This document shows, in pieces, positions 38,561 to 48,373 of a stretch of DNA of 64,000 nucleotides. Origin of the DNA: Butyricimonas faecalis. GTDB taxonomy: Bacteria; Bacteroidota; Bacteroidia; Bacteroidales; Marinifilaceae. Where the stretch lies: the NCBI RefSeq assembly GCF_003991565.1, contig NZ_CP032819.1, forward strand, positions 4,774,001 to 4,838,000, in the 5' to 3' direction. The number at the start of each line of letters is the position of its first letter. Position 1 is the first letter of the stretch. The translations under genes and the position numbers were made by a program. The notes beneath the pieces are model-generated. The model was not told the origin of the DNA and did no database searches. It worked only from the letters and a program-made list of their open reading frames with translations.

Positions 38561-39718
38561 ATGGATTATAGAGACGACGATATAGAATTTGCCAATAGGT
38601 TGCTTACTCGACGAGAAGAGTTGGATGACGAGGAGGTGACAGCCTGGTTGAAAGAGAAAGATCATGTTGAGTTATTGGAAGAGATTGCGGCCATCCGACA
38701 AAAGTTAACAGAAGGCGAGAGCCAGATAAATGACGAGGATGAATACCGGCGTTTAGAGGAAAATATCTATGACCAGAAGAGTCGTCGAATGACGTTGCGT
38801 TGGTCGATCGCGGCTTCTATTATCTTATTGGTCGGTCTATTCGTGGGACGTACGATAAATGACGTCCGGGATATGCATGAGGAACAACTTTTGACGAAGA
38901 GCGTGATGCAACCCGGGACCTCGAAAGCGATCTTGATGATGGCTAACGGGGAAAAGGTGGTGTTGGATCAGGAGCAAAAATTGGATATCCAGTTGAATGA
39001 ACGGGTGCGGGTGGCTTCCAGTGGGCAAGGGATCGTGTACGAGGGAAATGGAAAAGGAGAGGTAAAGGAGGAGTATAATAAATTGGTGACACCGACCGGG
39101 GGAGAGTATTTTCTCACGTTGTCGGACGGAACCCGGGTATTTTTGAATGCAGCTTCCGAGTTGAAGTATCCGGTAGAATTTGTTGGCGGGAAACGGGTGG
39201 TTGATTTAGATGGAGAGGCTTATTTTGAGGTGCGTAAAGATAGCCTGCGTCCTTTCATCGTTCGGGTGAACGGGGCAGAGGTAACCGTGTTGGGAACATC
39301 GTTTAACGTGAATACTTATGGGGATGACGGGCTGATTTACACGACGCTGGTGAACGGATCTGTTCGGATTCTCTCGGAGAAGAACGGGCAAGAGGAAGTG
39401 TTGACTCCGGGAATGCAAGGGGTGATGAATATACAAACGGGACAGTTGACCGTGAGGGAGGTTGATGTGGAGTCTTACGTGACTTGGCGTGAAGGACGGT
39501 TCGTGTTTCGGACGATGACGTTGGATTTGATCATGCGTCAGTTACAACGTTGGTATGATTTTGAGGTGTTCTATCAAAATCCGGAATTGAAGGAGTACGA
39601 GTTCCGGGGAGTGATCAAGCGGGATATGGATTTGGATAAAGTGTTGTCCGTGATCAAGGCAACGACAAATGTCGATTTTGAGGTAAAAGGAAAAGTGATA
39701 ACCATTATAAAACGTTAG
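38561..39718 (+). CDS. FecR-type anti-sigma factor (module 1)
   Basis: A 385-residue inner-membrane regulator. The cytoplasmic N-terminus (1-80) binds the sigma factor. One membrane helix lies at about residues 87-103 (WSIAASIILLVGLFVG). The periplasmic FecR domain contains TPTGGEYFLTLSDGTRVFLN, LDGEAYFEVRKD, FIVRVNGAEVTVLGTSFNVN and the DUF4974 part RQLQRWYDFEVFY. It would pass a signal from the SusC-type transporter's N-terminal domain to the sigma factor. It is separated from the susC start by 82 bases containing a hairpin. Confidence 0.92.
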   Translation: MDYRDDDIEFANRLLTRREELDDEEVTAWLKEKDHVELLEEIAAIRQKLTEGESQINDEDEYRRLEENIYDQKSRRMTLRWSIAASIILLVGLFVGRTINDVRDMHEEQLLTKSVMQPGTSKAILMMANGEKVVLDQEQKLDIQLNERVRVASSGQGIVYEGNGKGEVKEEYNKLVTPTGGEYFLTLSDGTRVFLNAASELKYPVEFVGGKRVVDLDGEAYFEVRKDSLRPFIVRVNGAEVTVLGTSFNVNTYGDDGLIYTTLVNGSVRILSEKNGQEEVLTPGMQGVMNIQTGQLTVREVDVESYVTWREGRFVFRTMTLDLIMRQLQRWYDFEVFYQNPELKEYEFRGVIKRDMDLDKVLSVIKATTNVDFEVKGKVITIIKR

Positions 39719-39727
39719 GAAAGAAAA

Positions 39728-39755
39728 ACGGGGATTGCCGCTAACAATTCCCCGT
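39728..39755 (+). ncRNA. fecR-susC intergenic hairpin (copy 1)
   Basis: ACGGGGA (39728-39734) pairs with TCCCCGT (39749-39755). Inside it TTG pairs with CAA around the loop CCGCTAA, leaving one bulged T. It begins 10 bases after the fecR stop. Copy 2 (52147-52172) has a different stem but the same core TTGC..TAACAA. No T-run follows, so it is not a standard terminator. Confidence 0.6.
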
Positions 39756-39800
39756 GTTATTCTCCGAAGAGAATTCAAGTATTAATTCAATTACAAAGTT

Positions 39801-42800
39801 ATGAAAAAAAAACGAAGTGTGTGCATGAATAGCACATTCAGGAAACTTTTTAACCTATTCCGAGTGATGAAGATAGTGATTTTATTCATGCTGATAGGAC
39901 TGACGCACCTTTCGGCAGAGGTTCGAAGTCAGAATGCATCAGTTAGTTTGAAATTAAAAGACGCTACTGTCGAGCAGGTGATTTTGGAAGTCGAAAAGCA
40001 GTTAAAACAGGACTTCTTTTTTAGCAAAAAAGAGGTGGACGTGACGAGAAAGATTTCCGTGAATCTGAATCAGGCAACGTTGGGTGAACTTGTACAGGTT
40101 ATTTTTGGAGAGGGATTCGGTTATCGACTGGTGGATAATTTGATCGTGATTACCCCGAAAGCAGCTGTTGCCAAGGAGGAAGAGAAAACCGTTCTGATGA
40201 AGGGACAAGTGGTGGATAAAGGCGGGTCTCCTTTACCGGGTGTAACCATTCTTATCGAGGGTACTACCGTGGGGTGTGCCACGGATGTGGATGGAAAGTT
40301 TAGTTTGCCTTTACCGAAAGAGTTGAAAGATGTGGTGGTGGTTTTCCGTTTCGTGGGAATGGTGACGCAAAAGGTGAAGTTGGCTGATATTAAGGATAAA
40401 GAAGTTTTGGCCGGAAAGAAGGATTTGAAGGTGGTGATGGAGGAGCAGACGGAAAGTCTGGAGGATGTGGTGGTGACGGGTATTTTTACTCGTAAGAAGG
40501 AGGGGTTTACGGGGTCGGCGACACAAGTTTCAGGAGAAGAGCTAAAACGTATGACATCGGGTAACGTGCTAAAAGCATTACAAATGCTGGATCCGGGGTT
40601 TAAAATGAATACGAGTAATCTGACGGGGTCGAATCCGAATGCGATCCCTGATTTTCAGATGCGTGGCCAGGCAAGTATAGGTAATTACCAGAGTGATGAC
40701 GTGGTTGTGTTGCGTGGGGATGTAAATACTCGTCCGAATCAACCATTGTTTGTGTTGGATGGCGTGATTGGCGTGGATGCAACTACGATCATGGATCTTG
40801 ATCCGGAACAAGTGGAGTCAATTACATTATTGAAGGATGCCGCTGCTACGGTTATTTATGGCTCGGAGGCTGCTAATGGGGTGGTGGTCGTGGAGACAAA
40901 AGCTCCGTTACCGGGAAAATTGCGCTTCACGTATAATGGAAATTATGAATTGGAATGGCCGGATTTGAGCGTTTATGATATGATGAATGCGGAAGAGAAG
41001 TTACGGATTGAGGAAATGGCAGGATATTATTCTAATAAAGATGATTTGGGATTAATGAATTATTACAATAATCTTCGACAAGAGGTAATGCGGGGTGTGA
41101 ATACTTATTGGCTGGCCGAACCCGTAAAGACTGCTTTTTCTCATCGGCATGGATTGACCGTGGAAGGGGGAGATCGTACGTTACGCTATAAAATTTATTT
41201 GGGAGCAAAGTGGGCACCCGGTATTATGAAAAAGACGGATTTAAATACTAAAACAGGAAAGATAGATTTGAATTATCGTAATAATAAAATTTTGATTAAT
41301 AATCAATTGACCGTGGATTATTCAGATGGTACCAGGGTTTCTCCTTATGGAAGTTTCCAAGATTATACGAAAATAAATTCTTATTATCGTAAGACTGATG
41401 AGAACGGAAATATCAAGCAAGTGTTGGATGATCATAGTATTGGAGATAATTATGATTATGTTGCTTATTATGGTACCCCAACTTTAAATCCTTTGTGGAA
41501 TACGCAGTTTAATTCAAAGAATGAAAGTCGAAATTTTGAACTTCGGGAGGCTTTAAAAGTGGAGTACTTACCATTTGAAAATTTCCGTTTAAGTTTGGAT
41601 TTCACATTAACCCGGAAGGATGGAACAGTAGAGGTGTTTAACTCTGCTCAGCATAATGATTTCTTTCTTGAGGATGATCCGGCTAAAAAAGGCTTATATG
41701 AATGGAGTAAAACAGAGGGGACTCAATATAGATTAAGTTTGTCTGGTGCGTACACTAAAGGGTTGGGGGATCATTTGTTGACCGCTTATCTACGATATAG
41801 TGTTAATGAAAATTCAACAAAATCGACAACATTGTCTATGATGGGATTCCCGAATGATAAGTTGAGTGAAGTGTATATGGGAACTCAATACAAGAATACC
41901 TCGGGAAGTGAGAGTGTCGCTCGATCCTTGGCTTTCGTAATGACTTTGAATTATGCTTATAAACAACGTTATGCTTTTGATTACAGTATGAGTGTCAATG
42001 CATCTTCAGAGTTTGGGAAAAATAACCGTTATGCCCCGTTTTGGTCTGCTGGAGTACGTTGGAATGCGGAGAAAGAGCCTTTTATTAATAACTTAGGTAT
42101 TTTTGATGAATTGGTGGTAAGGGGAACATACGGTATTACAGGTTCTCAAGGATTTGCACCTTATCAATCTTTGCAGATGTACACGTATTCTAATTTGATG
42201 AAAACTTATAAAAGTTCGGATGTGGTAGGAGCGGAAATATATGGATTGGGTAATCCAGATTTGAAGTGGCAACAGACAGAAAATTATAATGCATCGCTGG
42301 ATTTTACCATGTTCAATAACATGCTGAGCGCAAGATTTGAGTACTACGAGAAATATACAAAAAATACGTTGTTAGATTATACGATGGCTCCGTCAGTAGG
42401 ATTCCCTACAATGAAAGAGAATCTTGGAAGAATTTCTAATAAAGGATATGATGTGACGTTACGTTTAATGCCGTATAGCGATCCTGCGAGGCAGGCATAC
42501 TGGAACGTGATTTTTACCGGTTCTCATAATAAATCACGGATAGAGGAAATTTCTAATGCTTTGAAGGTGATGAACGAGAAGCAAATGGAAATTGCTGACG
42601 AGATTGAAGATCCATATGTTACTAGATTAGAAGATAAACGTAAAAAACGTCCTTTACCCCGTTATGAAAACGGTTATTCACAGACCACAATTTGGGTAGT
42701 TCGTTCCATGGGTATCGATCCTCAAACAGGACGAGAGGTTTTTTTAACCCGAGACGGACAATTGACTAATTTGTATTCTTCGGCAGATCAAGTTCCTGTT

Positions 42801-43280
42801 GGAGATACAGAACCTAAATTTCAAGGTTCCGTTTCAACGACTTTTACCTATAAAGGGTTTAGTTTAACACTTGCAGGGCAATATCATTGGGGCGGACAGA
42901 CTTTTAACCAGACATTGATTGATAAGGTGGAAAATGCCAACTTAAGAATGAATGCGGACCGAAGGGCTTTGTATAGTCGCTGGAAACAAGCTGGAGATCA
43001 GGTGTTTTTTAAGGCAATAGACGGAAATGTAGCAAAGATGGATACCAAGGAGAGTTCACGTTTCGTGATGGATGATAATGAGTTTTATTTTTCAACTATA
43101 AATTTATCTTACCGGTTGGATGGGCAAAAATGTGATTGGCTGAAACGAATAGGAATTGGTGCGGCAACAATTGGTGTGTATATGGAAGATATTTGTCGAT
43201 TCTCGTCTATTAAGATGGAACGAGGGATTGATTATCCTTTCTCTCGACAAATGTCTATGTCGTTGAATGTAACTTTTTAA
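39801..43280 (+). CDS. SusC/RagA-type TonB-dependent transporter (module 1)
   Basis: A 1159-residue outer-membrane transporter. A long basic N-terminus and signal segment end near SAEVRS. An STN secretin/TonB domain at about residues 50-115 (LKLKDATVEQVILEVEKQL) couples it to FecR. A carboxypeptidase-regulatory-like domain follows (about 130-215, GQVVDKGGSPLPGVTILIEG). The plug has DPEQVESITLLKDAAATVIY and GSEAANGVVVVETK. The 22-strand barrel ends in the aromatic-terminated RQMSMSLNVTF. The STN domain marks it as a transducing transporter. Its substrate is unknown. It forms a pedal-bin pair with the SusD 11 bases downstream. Confidence 0.94.
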   Translation: MKKKRSVCMNSTFRKLFNLFRVMKIVILFMLIGLTHLSAEVRSQNASVSLKLKDATVEQVILEVEKQLKQDFFFSKKEVDVTRKISVNLNQATLGELVQVIFGEGFGYRLVDNLIVITPKAAVAKEEEKTVLMKGQVVDKGGSPLPGVTILIEGTTVGCATDVDGKFSLPLPKELKDVVVVFRFVGMVTQKVKLADIKDKEVLAGKKDLKVVMEEQTESLEDVVVTGIFTRKKEGFTGSATQVSGEELKRMTSGNVLKALQMLDPGFKMNTSNLTGSNPNAIPDFQMRGQASIGNYQSDDVVVLRGDVNTRPNQPLFVLDGVIGVDATTIMDLDPEQVESITLLKDAAATVIYGSEAANGVVVVETKAPLPGKLRFTYNGNYELEWPDLSVYDMMNAEEKLRIEEMAGYYSNKDDLGLMNYYNNLRQEVMRGVNTYWLAEPVKTAFSHRHGLTVEGGDRTLRYKIYLGAKWAPGIMKKTDLNTKTGKIDLNYRNNKILINNQLTVDYSDGTRVSPYGSFQDYTKINSYYRKTDENGNIKQVLDDHSIGDNYDYVAYYGTPTLNPLWNTQFNSKNESRNFELREALKVEYLPFENFRLSLDFTLTRKDGTVEVFNSAQHNDFFLEDDPAKKGLYEWSKTEGTQYRLSLSGAYTKGLGDHLLTAYLRYSVNENSTKSTTLSMMGFPNDKLSEVYMGTQYKNTSGSESVARSLAFVMTLNYAYKQRYAFDYSMSVNASSEFGKNNRYAPFWSAGVRWNAEKEPFINNLGIFDELVVRGTYGITGSQGFAPYQSLQMYTYSNLMKTYKSSDVVGAEIYGLGNPDLKWQQTENYNASLDFTMFNNMLSARFEYYEKYTKNTLLDYTMAPSVGFPTMKENLGRISNKGYDVTLRLMPYSDPARQAYWNVIFTGSHNKSRIEEISNALKVMNEKQMEIADEIEDPYVTRLEDKRKKRPLPRYENGYSQTTIWVVRSMGIDPQTGREVFLTRDGQLTNLYSSADQVPVGDTEPKFQGSVSTTFTYKGFSLTLAGQYHWGGQTFNQTLIDKVENANLRMNADRRALYSRWKQAGDQVFFKAIDGNVAKMDTKESSRFVMDDNEFYFSTINLSYRLDGQKCDWLKRIGIGAATIGVYMEDICRFSSIKMERGIDYPFSRQMSMSLNVTF

Positions 43281-43291
43281 ATTGGTGAACT

Positions 43292-44692
43292 ATGAAAAAG
43301 TATATAGTTAGCATTTGTTTAGGAATGTTCTTGTTTTCCTCTTGTTCTAATTGGTTGGATGTAAAGCCGAAGACGACGGTGGAAGAAGAAGAGGTTTTTA
43401 GTCGAGAATTAGGTTTTAAAGAAGCTCTAACCGGAGTGTATATAAAGATGGCATCCACTGATCTGTATGCCAGAAATTTGAGTTATGGTTTCTTGGATAT
43501 ATTGGGACAACGTTACCAGATTAATGCGGTGGCGAATTATGAGAATCCTTTGTGGTATACTTTCCCATCTACATACACGGAAAGTTATACGGAAACGATT
43601 TGGGCGAAGATGTACAACGTGATTGCTAATTTAAATAATTTGTTGTATTACTGTGATAAAAACAAAAACGTGTTTACCACGGAACATTATTACGAAATAA
43701 TTAAAGGAGAGGCATTGGGCTTGAGAGCGTTTTTGCATTTTGATTTGTTACGGATGTTTGGGCCGATATATAAAGATAACCCAATGGCAAAACGAATTGC
43801 TTATCGAACAGAGTTTAACCAGGTGCCAAAGGAAATGCACTCTTCTGACGTGGTGGTGGATAGTATTATTACTGATTTGAAAAGAGCTGAAATTTTATTG
43901 ACAAATACGGATCCGTTGAATTTTGAATTCCCAAAAACAGAAGATGGGGATAGAGGTACTGGGAAAGATGGTTTTTTGGAGTATCGTCACAAACGGATGA
44001 ATTTGTACGCGGTGAAAGCTATGTTGGCGAGAGTCTATTTGTATGCGGGAAATAAGGTGGAAGCGGCTAATTATGCGAATCAAGTTATTGGAGAGAAATA
44101 TTTCGATCTTATTGGGGAGGCAACGGATGTTTTACGTTCCAAAGAGATCGTGTTCTCTGTTTACGTGGATAAGTTTGATCAGCAAGTGACAGATATAACG
44201 AATGGTTCTTCTTATTGTATCGTTAAGGAAAGTTTCTTGAATGAAATGTTTGATGTGGCTAATGATGGAACAAATGATTTGAGAATCAGAGAGGGTGTTG
44301 GATTTGATTATGGAACTAACGGAATCAAAATGCGGAAATATAAGCAAGAAAATTTGTGGGCATCTACGGAAGGGACGGTTGTTTTAATACGTTTATCCGA
44401 AATGTATTACATTTTGGCAGAATGTGCGGCAACTCCGGGCGAAGCAGCTGAATTTTTGAATAAAGTACGGAGTGTACGCGGGATTGATCCTGTTGTTTGC
44501 ACGGAAGCTAACAAATTGGATGAGATTGAAAAAGAGTACCGCAAGGAATTTTACGGGGAAGGACAATTGTTTTTCTTCTATAAACGTCATGCTTATACGA
44601 CATTTCTACATTGTCCCGTGAACCAAATGACAGAAAGTAATTACATGTTCTCTTGGCCGGATAATGAAACTTTATTTGGTAAAACAAATTGA
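43292..44692 (+). CDS. SusD/RagB-type lipoprotein (module 1)
   Basis: A 466-residue surface lipoprotein acting as the lid and substrate receptor of the preceding SusC transporter. The lipobox ends at C18 (FLFSSCSNWLDVKPKTTVEE). TPR-like helices include KGEALGLRAFLHFDLLRMFG and AMLARVYLYAGNKVEAANYA. The C-terminal RagB part carries IRLSEMYYILAECAATPG and YRKEFYGEGQLFFFYKRH. Length and spacing are typical. Confidence 0.94.
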   Translation: MKKYIVSICLGMFLFSSCSNWLDVKPKTTVEEEEVFSRELGFKEALTGVYIKMASTDLYARNLSYGFLDILGQRYQINAVANYENPLWYTFPSTYTESYTETIWAKMYNVIANLNNLLYYCDKNKNVFTTEHYYEIIKGEALGLRAFLHFDLLRMFGPIYKDNPMAKRIAYRTEFNQVPKEMHSSDVVVDSIITDLKRAEILLTNTDPLNFEFPKTEDGDRGTGKDGFLEYRHKRMNLYAVKAMLARVYLYAGNKVEAANYANQVIGEKYFDLIGEATDVLRSKEIVFSVYVDKFDQQVTDITNGSSYCIVKESFLNEMFDVANDGTNDLRIREGVGFDYGTNGIKMRKYKQENLWASTEGTVVLIRLSEMYYILAECAATPGEAAEFLNKVRSVRGIDPVVCTEANKLDEIEKEYRKEFYGEGQLFFFYKRHAYTTFLHCPVNQMTESNYMFSWPDNETLFGKTN

Positions 44693-44733
44693 GATGTTGT
44701 GAATATTGTGTTTACTGATAAAATAAAAGATGT

Positions 44734-45522
44734 ATGAAAAATTTGGTAATTACATTACAGGTATTGATCACGTTCCTTTTTCTTCAAAGTTGTGAAAAAT
44801 ACGAGATGGTGCAATATGGAGATGGAAACGAGATTAATTTTATGGCTGATTATTATTTAGGTAAAGATAAGAAACCGTATTGGGTAGATGAAACAGAATA
44901 TTTGCATTATGAGACTAATTTCGGGATTAATCCTCTTGGAGATTCCTTGTTGTTAGATACTCTTCTCGTGGGGGTAAAAATAAGTGGAGTTCCCACCGCC
45001 TACCCTAGAAAGGTCGTGTTTGCTACGAAAAAACTTGGAGATAATACATTGGAAATAGTATGTCCGGAGGAGTATTATGTTCCGGCAGATACAGGGGTTG
45101 CCGTGTTTAAAGTTTTGATAAAGCGTCCGGAAAAAAGGAATACGGAATATTCTGCATATCTGACTTTTGATTACGAGAAGTCGGATTTTAAAGCGGGTAC
45201 TGTCGAAAGACAAACTTTTGAATTAAAAGCGGAAAATTCTGTGAGTTTGGAATTATGGGGATCTTCTCAAGAAGAATGGGATGGATATTACGTGATGTTT
45301 TTTGGAGATTATAGTGAAACGAAAGCTCGTTATTTAATTACGAAATACGGAGGTACTGTATTGAATGAATGGACGATGACAAATAAATTTTATGATGTTC
45401 TTTACTCGAATGGCTTCTATTTAGATTTTGAAGAGTATAAAGCAGATCCTAATAATGCGCCTTTGATAGATGAAAATACTGGTGAATGGATCGAGATTCC
45501 TGATATTTCAGAATTACTTTAA
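44734..45522 (+). CDS. DUF4843 lipoprotein
   Basis: A 262-residue lipoprotein with lipobox cysteine C20 (LFLQSCEKYEMVQY). The sequence matches the DUF4843 type: a beta-rich domain with DSLLLDTLLVGVKISGVPTA and VPADTGVAVFKVLIKRPEK. Proteins of this kind follow SusC/SusD genes in Bacteroidota and are probably surface-exposed accessory binding proteins. The exact function is unknown. It is the third gene of the operon, between SusD and a PKD-like lipoprotein. Confidence 0.85.
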   Translation: MKNLVITLQVLITFLFLQSCEKYEMVQYGDGNEINFMADYYLGKDKKPYWVDETEYLHYETNFGINPLGDSLLLDTLLVGVKISGVPTAYPRKVVFATKKLGDNTLEIVCPEEYYVPADTGVAVFKVLIKRPEKRNTEYSAYLTFDYEKSDFKAGTVERQTFELKAENSVSLELWGSSQEEWDGYYVMFFGDYSETKARYLITKYGGTVLNEWTMTNKFYDVLYSNGFYLDFEEYKADPNNAPLIDENTGEWIEIPDISELL

Positions 45523-45534
45523 AAATAAGAAATT

Positions 45535-47169
45535 ATGAGAAGATTAATTTATATACTGGTTTTGTTACTATTTGTTTCTTGTTATGATGACAAAGGAAAT
45601 TATGATTATGAGGATATTAATACGGTAGCAGTTGAATTGGATGAGTTGTATTCGGTACGTTTAGATAAGGATACGACGCTTACAATCGTTCCTCGATTGT
45701 CACAATTTTTGCAAAAAGATGATAAAAATTTGAGTTATGTTTGGTTATATTCTACCATAAATCATAATTTCTATGGTTTGGCAAGTCGTGAAGGGTTTGA
45801 CACGGTGAGTATAGAACCTAATTTGCGTTTTCATATAGATCCGGAAGAGAAAAATTTGAAATACGAGCATTTTTTTCGTTTGAATGTATATGATGAGATA
45901 ACGGGAATTGAATATCCGGTGAACACGACAATCAAGTTGATTAAACCATACGATGGAACTTGGATGGTTTTGCATAGTAAAAACGGACATACAGAGTTGG
46001 GGTCTATTGAATATATTGGTGCTAATATCGTGGTGAATGAAGATGCATATTACAAAGAATCAGGTAAGCGGTTAGAGGGGAAACCACTCTGTTTGGGGCA
46101 ATATACAACGTCAGTTAAATATTATGGAACCGGGAGTGGATGGAATATGTTTTACGTGTTTACCGATGTTGCGAGAGAGGCTGGAGTTTATTGTCAATGG
46201 AAAAAATTTGAGAAAAAGGATAGTTTGTCCCGAATGGTTGCCCCGATGGCTCAAGCTGGTTTTGATTTCCAGCATGTGGAGATGATGGATGGTGATGGTA
46301 GTGCCAGTGCTCTTTTGTTGTCTAATGGTGTTTTGTATCAAATTCCACGGGCTGGTAAAGTGTATAAACCGGGTAGTGGGTTGACTGGAGAGGTAAAGAT
46401 TACTTTGGCAACTAAAGTTATGAATAATGCTTTGTTGTATGATGAGGCTGGGCATCGTTTTGCTTTTTATTATAATAAAAGTGATGGGTTAGGAGTGAAG
46501 AAATATGATCCATTGTACTTTAATGAGGGGGAGGAAAATAGTGATTTAATTCAATCTATTCCAGTGCGAGATGGTAATGCTACGGGAGTTGATCCCAACA
46601 AGTTATCCCCGGATCAAAAAGTGTTGTATGTAGGAACTGGGTATCAGTTTGATCAAGGTTGGACAAGTACATATGCTTATGGCTTGGCTAAAAGTAATGA
46701 CAAGTGTTTCGTTTATGAATTTAATCCGAGAGGTTTTACCTATTCCGATTATGTTTCTTTTAATGCTTATTATCAGATTGATTTACCTAAAGGATTAGAT
46801 GAAAATGCTTGTTTTGCTTCAACTCCACCTTATAGTGGTATTATTTTTTACGCTTCTGGTAATACTGTTTATCGTTTAGACTTTAAGCAAGCAGGAGGAA
46901 AAGCTACCGCTATTTATACTCATTCGGGAGGAAAAGCAACAAAGATGAAATTTGCTAAAAGAAAGGCTCCCGGAGAAGGTGTGTTCGCTGCTTATGAATT
47001 TGATTTACAACGTAGCTTGGGAGTTTCTTTTGATATGGGAAATGGTAAGAGTGATTTTGTTATATTGAATTTGTCCTCAACTGGTAGCGTTGGGGCTAAT
47101 AGTGCAACTTATCCGGCAACCCAAGTATATTCTGATTTTGGAGAAGTAACTGATTTTGTGTTCATTTAA
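45535..47169 (+). CDS. PKD-like family lipoprotein
   Basis: A 544-residue lipoprotein (lipobox cysteine C16 in LLFVSCYDDKGNYDYEDIN). The beginning matches the PKD_2-like family found next to DUF4843 and SusCD genes: two immunoglobulin-like segments (LTIVPRLSQFLQKDDKNLSY and the following domain) then a larger beta-propeller-like C-terminal part with GTWMVLHSKNGHTELGSIEY. It is likely a surface substrate-binding component of the module 1 transporter. The stop codon is 10 bases before the next ATG. Confidence 0.82.
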   Translation: MRRLIYILVLLLFVSCYDDKGNYDYEDINTVAVELDELYSVRLDKDTTLTIVPRLSQFLQKDDKNLSYVWLYSTINHNFYGLASREGFDTVSIEPNLRFHIDPEEKNLKYEHFFRLNVYDEITGIEYPVNTTIKLIKPYDGTWMVLHSKNGHTELGSIEYIGANIVVNEDAYYKESGKRLEGKPLCLGQYTTSVKYYGTGSGWNMFYVFTDVAREAGVYCQWKKFEKKDSLSRMVAPMAQAGFDFQHVEMMDGDGSASALLLSNGVLYQIPRAGKVYKPGSGLTGEVKITLATKVMNNALLYDEAGHRFAFYYNKSDGLGVKKYDPLYFNEGEENSDLIQSIPVRDGNATGVDPNKLSPDQKVLYVGTGYQFDQGWTSTYAYGLAKSNDKCFVYEFNPRGFTYSDYVSFNAYYQIDLPKGLDENACFASTPPYSGIIFYASGNTVYRLDFKQAGGKATAIYTHSGGKATKMKFAKRKAPGEGVFAAYEFDLQRSLGVSFDMGNGKSDFVILNLSSTGSVGANSATYPATQVYSDFGEVTDFVFI

Positions 47170-47179
47170 AAATATTAAA

Positions 47180-48346
47180 ATGAAGTGGATCATGATTATA
47201 TGGGGCTTGGTGTCATTGATTGGATGTCAGAACAAGCCAGAAGGATTCGTGATAAAAGGAGTTTTTCAAGGTGCTCCAGAAAATGAATGGGTGTATTTAA
47301 TGAATGTGGAGCAGACGGTTTATTATGATAGTGTGCAGTTGAAAAAAGAGCGTTTCGAATTTAAAGGAAAAGTGGATTACCCAGAATTACGTTGTATTAC
47401 TTATTTTAAAGATCCTTCACAACGGATTTATGGATGGGATAAGATCATGGTATTACCAATATATGTTGAAAATTCTGATATTCGGATTTCTTTACCTTTT
47501 GCAGAATTACCTTCGAAATCGGAGAAAAGAATACCGAGTAACTTACGAGTAGAAGGTTCTCATTCTCATGATTTATATGCGAAATATAAAGAACGGGTGA
47601 CGCCTTTTGTTGTAAAAAATGATAGTTTATTTGATGCTTACCGTCGTGTTTACTATTATAAAAAAGGGACGGAAGATGATGTATTCCGTTGTGTGAAGGG
47701 AATGGATGCAACGCATGATAGTGTTTTTGCTGTGGGGGTTGAGTTTATTCGGCAATACCAAGAGTTTCCAATAGCTTTGTATGTGGCAAAAAATTTACGA
47801 GTAAGAGCTTATGATAGAGAAAAAGCAAAAGAGGTAGCTGGGCTTTTACCGGAAAGCGTGAAAGCGACCACAGAGGGACAACAAGCTGTGAAAGCTTTAT
47901 TGGAACAGCCACTTTATGTGGGGGATGTTTTGCCTGATTTTGATGTGTTGAATGTGGATTTGCAGACAGTAAAATTGTCAACGCTATTGAAAAAAGGACA
48001 TTATACGTTGGTGGAATTGTGGGCATCTTGGTGTGGGCCTTGTCGGGCAGATATACCTCATTTGAAAGAGACTTATCATCGTTATCATGAGCAAGGTTTT
48101 GAAATGGTTAGTATTTCTATTGATGATGATATGGAGGCGTGGCAGAAAGCTGTAAAAGAGGAAAGAATGCCTTGGACTCAGGTTTGTGGAGCAAATGGGA
48201 AAAGTTATAAGAAAGAATGTATGAATTTGTTCGGTGTTAGAGGTGTACCTTCATGTGTGTTGATTGATAAGGAGGGAAGGGTGATTAGTACGAACGCCCG
48301 TGGAGGATGGTTGAATGAGAAGTTGGCCACATTATTTAAGGAATAA
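47180..48346 (+). CDS. TlpA-like thioredoxin lipoprotein with DUF4369
   Basis: A 388-residue protein with lipobox cysteine C16 (LVSLIGCQNKPEG), a DUF4369-like N-terminal domain (FVIKGVFQGAPENEWVYLMN) and a C-terminal thioredoxin fold. The active site is C285-G-P-C288 in LWASWCGPCRADIPHLKE. Such proteins reduce disulfides or handle redox-active ligands at the cell envelope. I use ATG 47180; an in-frame GTG at 47156 lies inside the previous gene. Its C-terminal part (VLIDKEGRVISTNARGGWL) closely resembles the gene remnant at 49732. Confidence 0.88.
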   Translation: MKWIMIIWGLVSLIGCQNKPEGFVIKGVFQGAPENEWVYLMNVEQTVYYDSVQLKKERFEFKGKVDYPELRCITYFKDPSQRIYGWDKIMVLPIYVENSDIRISLPFAELPSKSEKRIPSNLRVEGSHSHDLYAKYKERVTPFVVKNDSLFDAYRRVYYYKKGTEDDVFRCVKGMDATHDSVFAVGVEFIRQYQEFPIALYVAKNLRVRAYDREKAKEVAGLLPESVKATTEGQQAVKALLEQPLYVGDVLPDFDVLNVDLQTVKLSTLLKKGHYTLVELWASWCGPCRADIPHLKETYHRYHEQGFEMVSISIDDDMEAWQKAVKEERMPWTQVCGANGKSYKKECMNLFGVRGVPSCVLIDKEGRVISTNARGGWLNEKLATLFKE

Positions 48347-48373
48347 AAATCGGTTTTATAAAATTTGTATTGT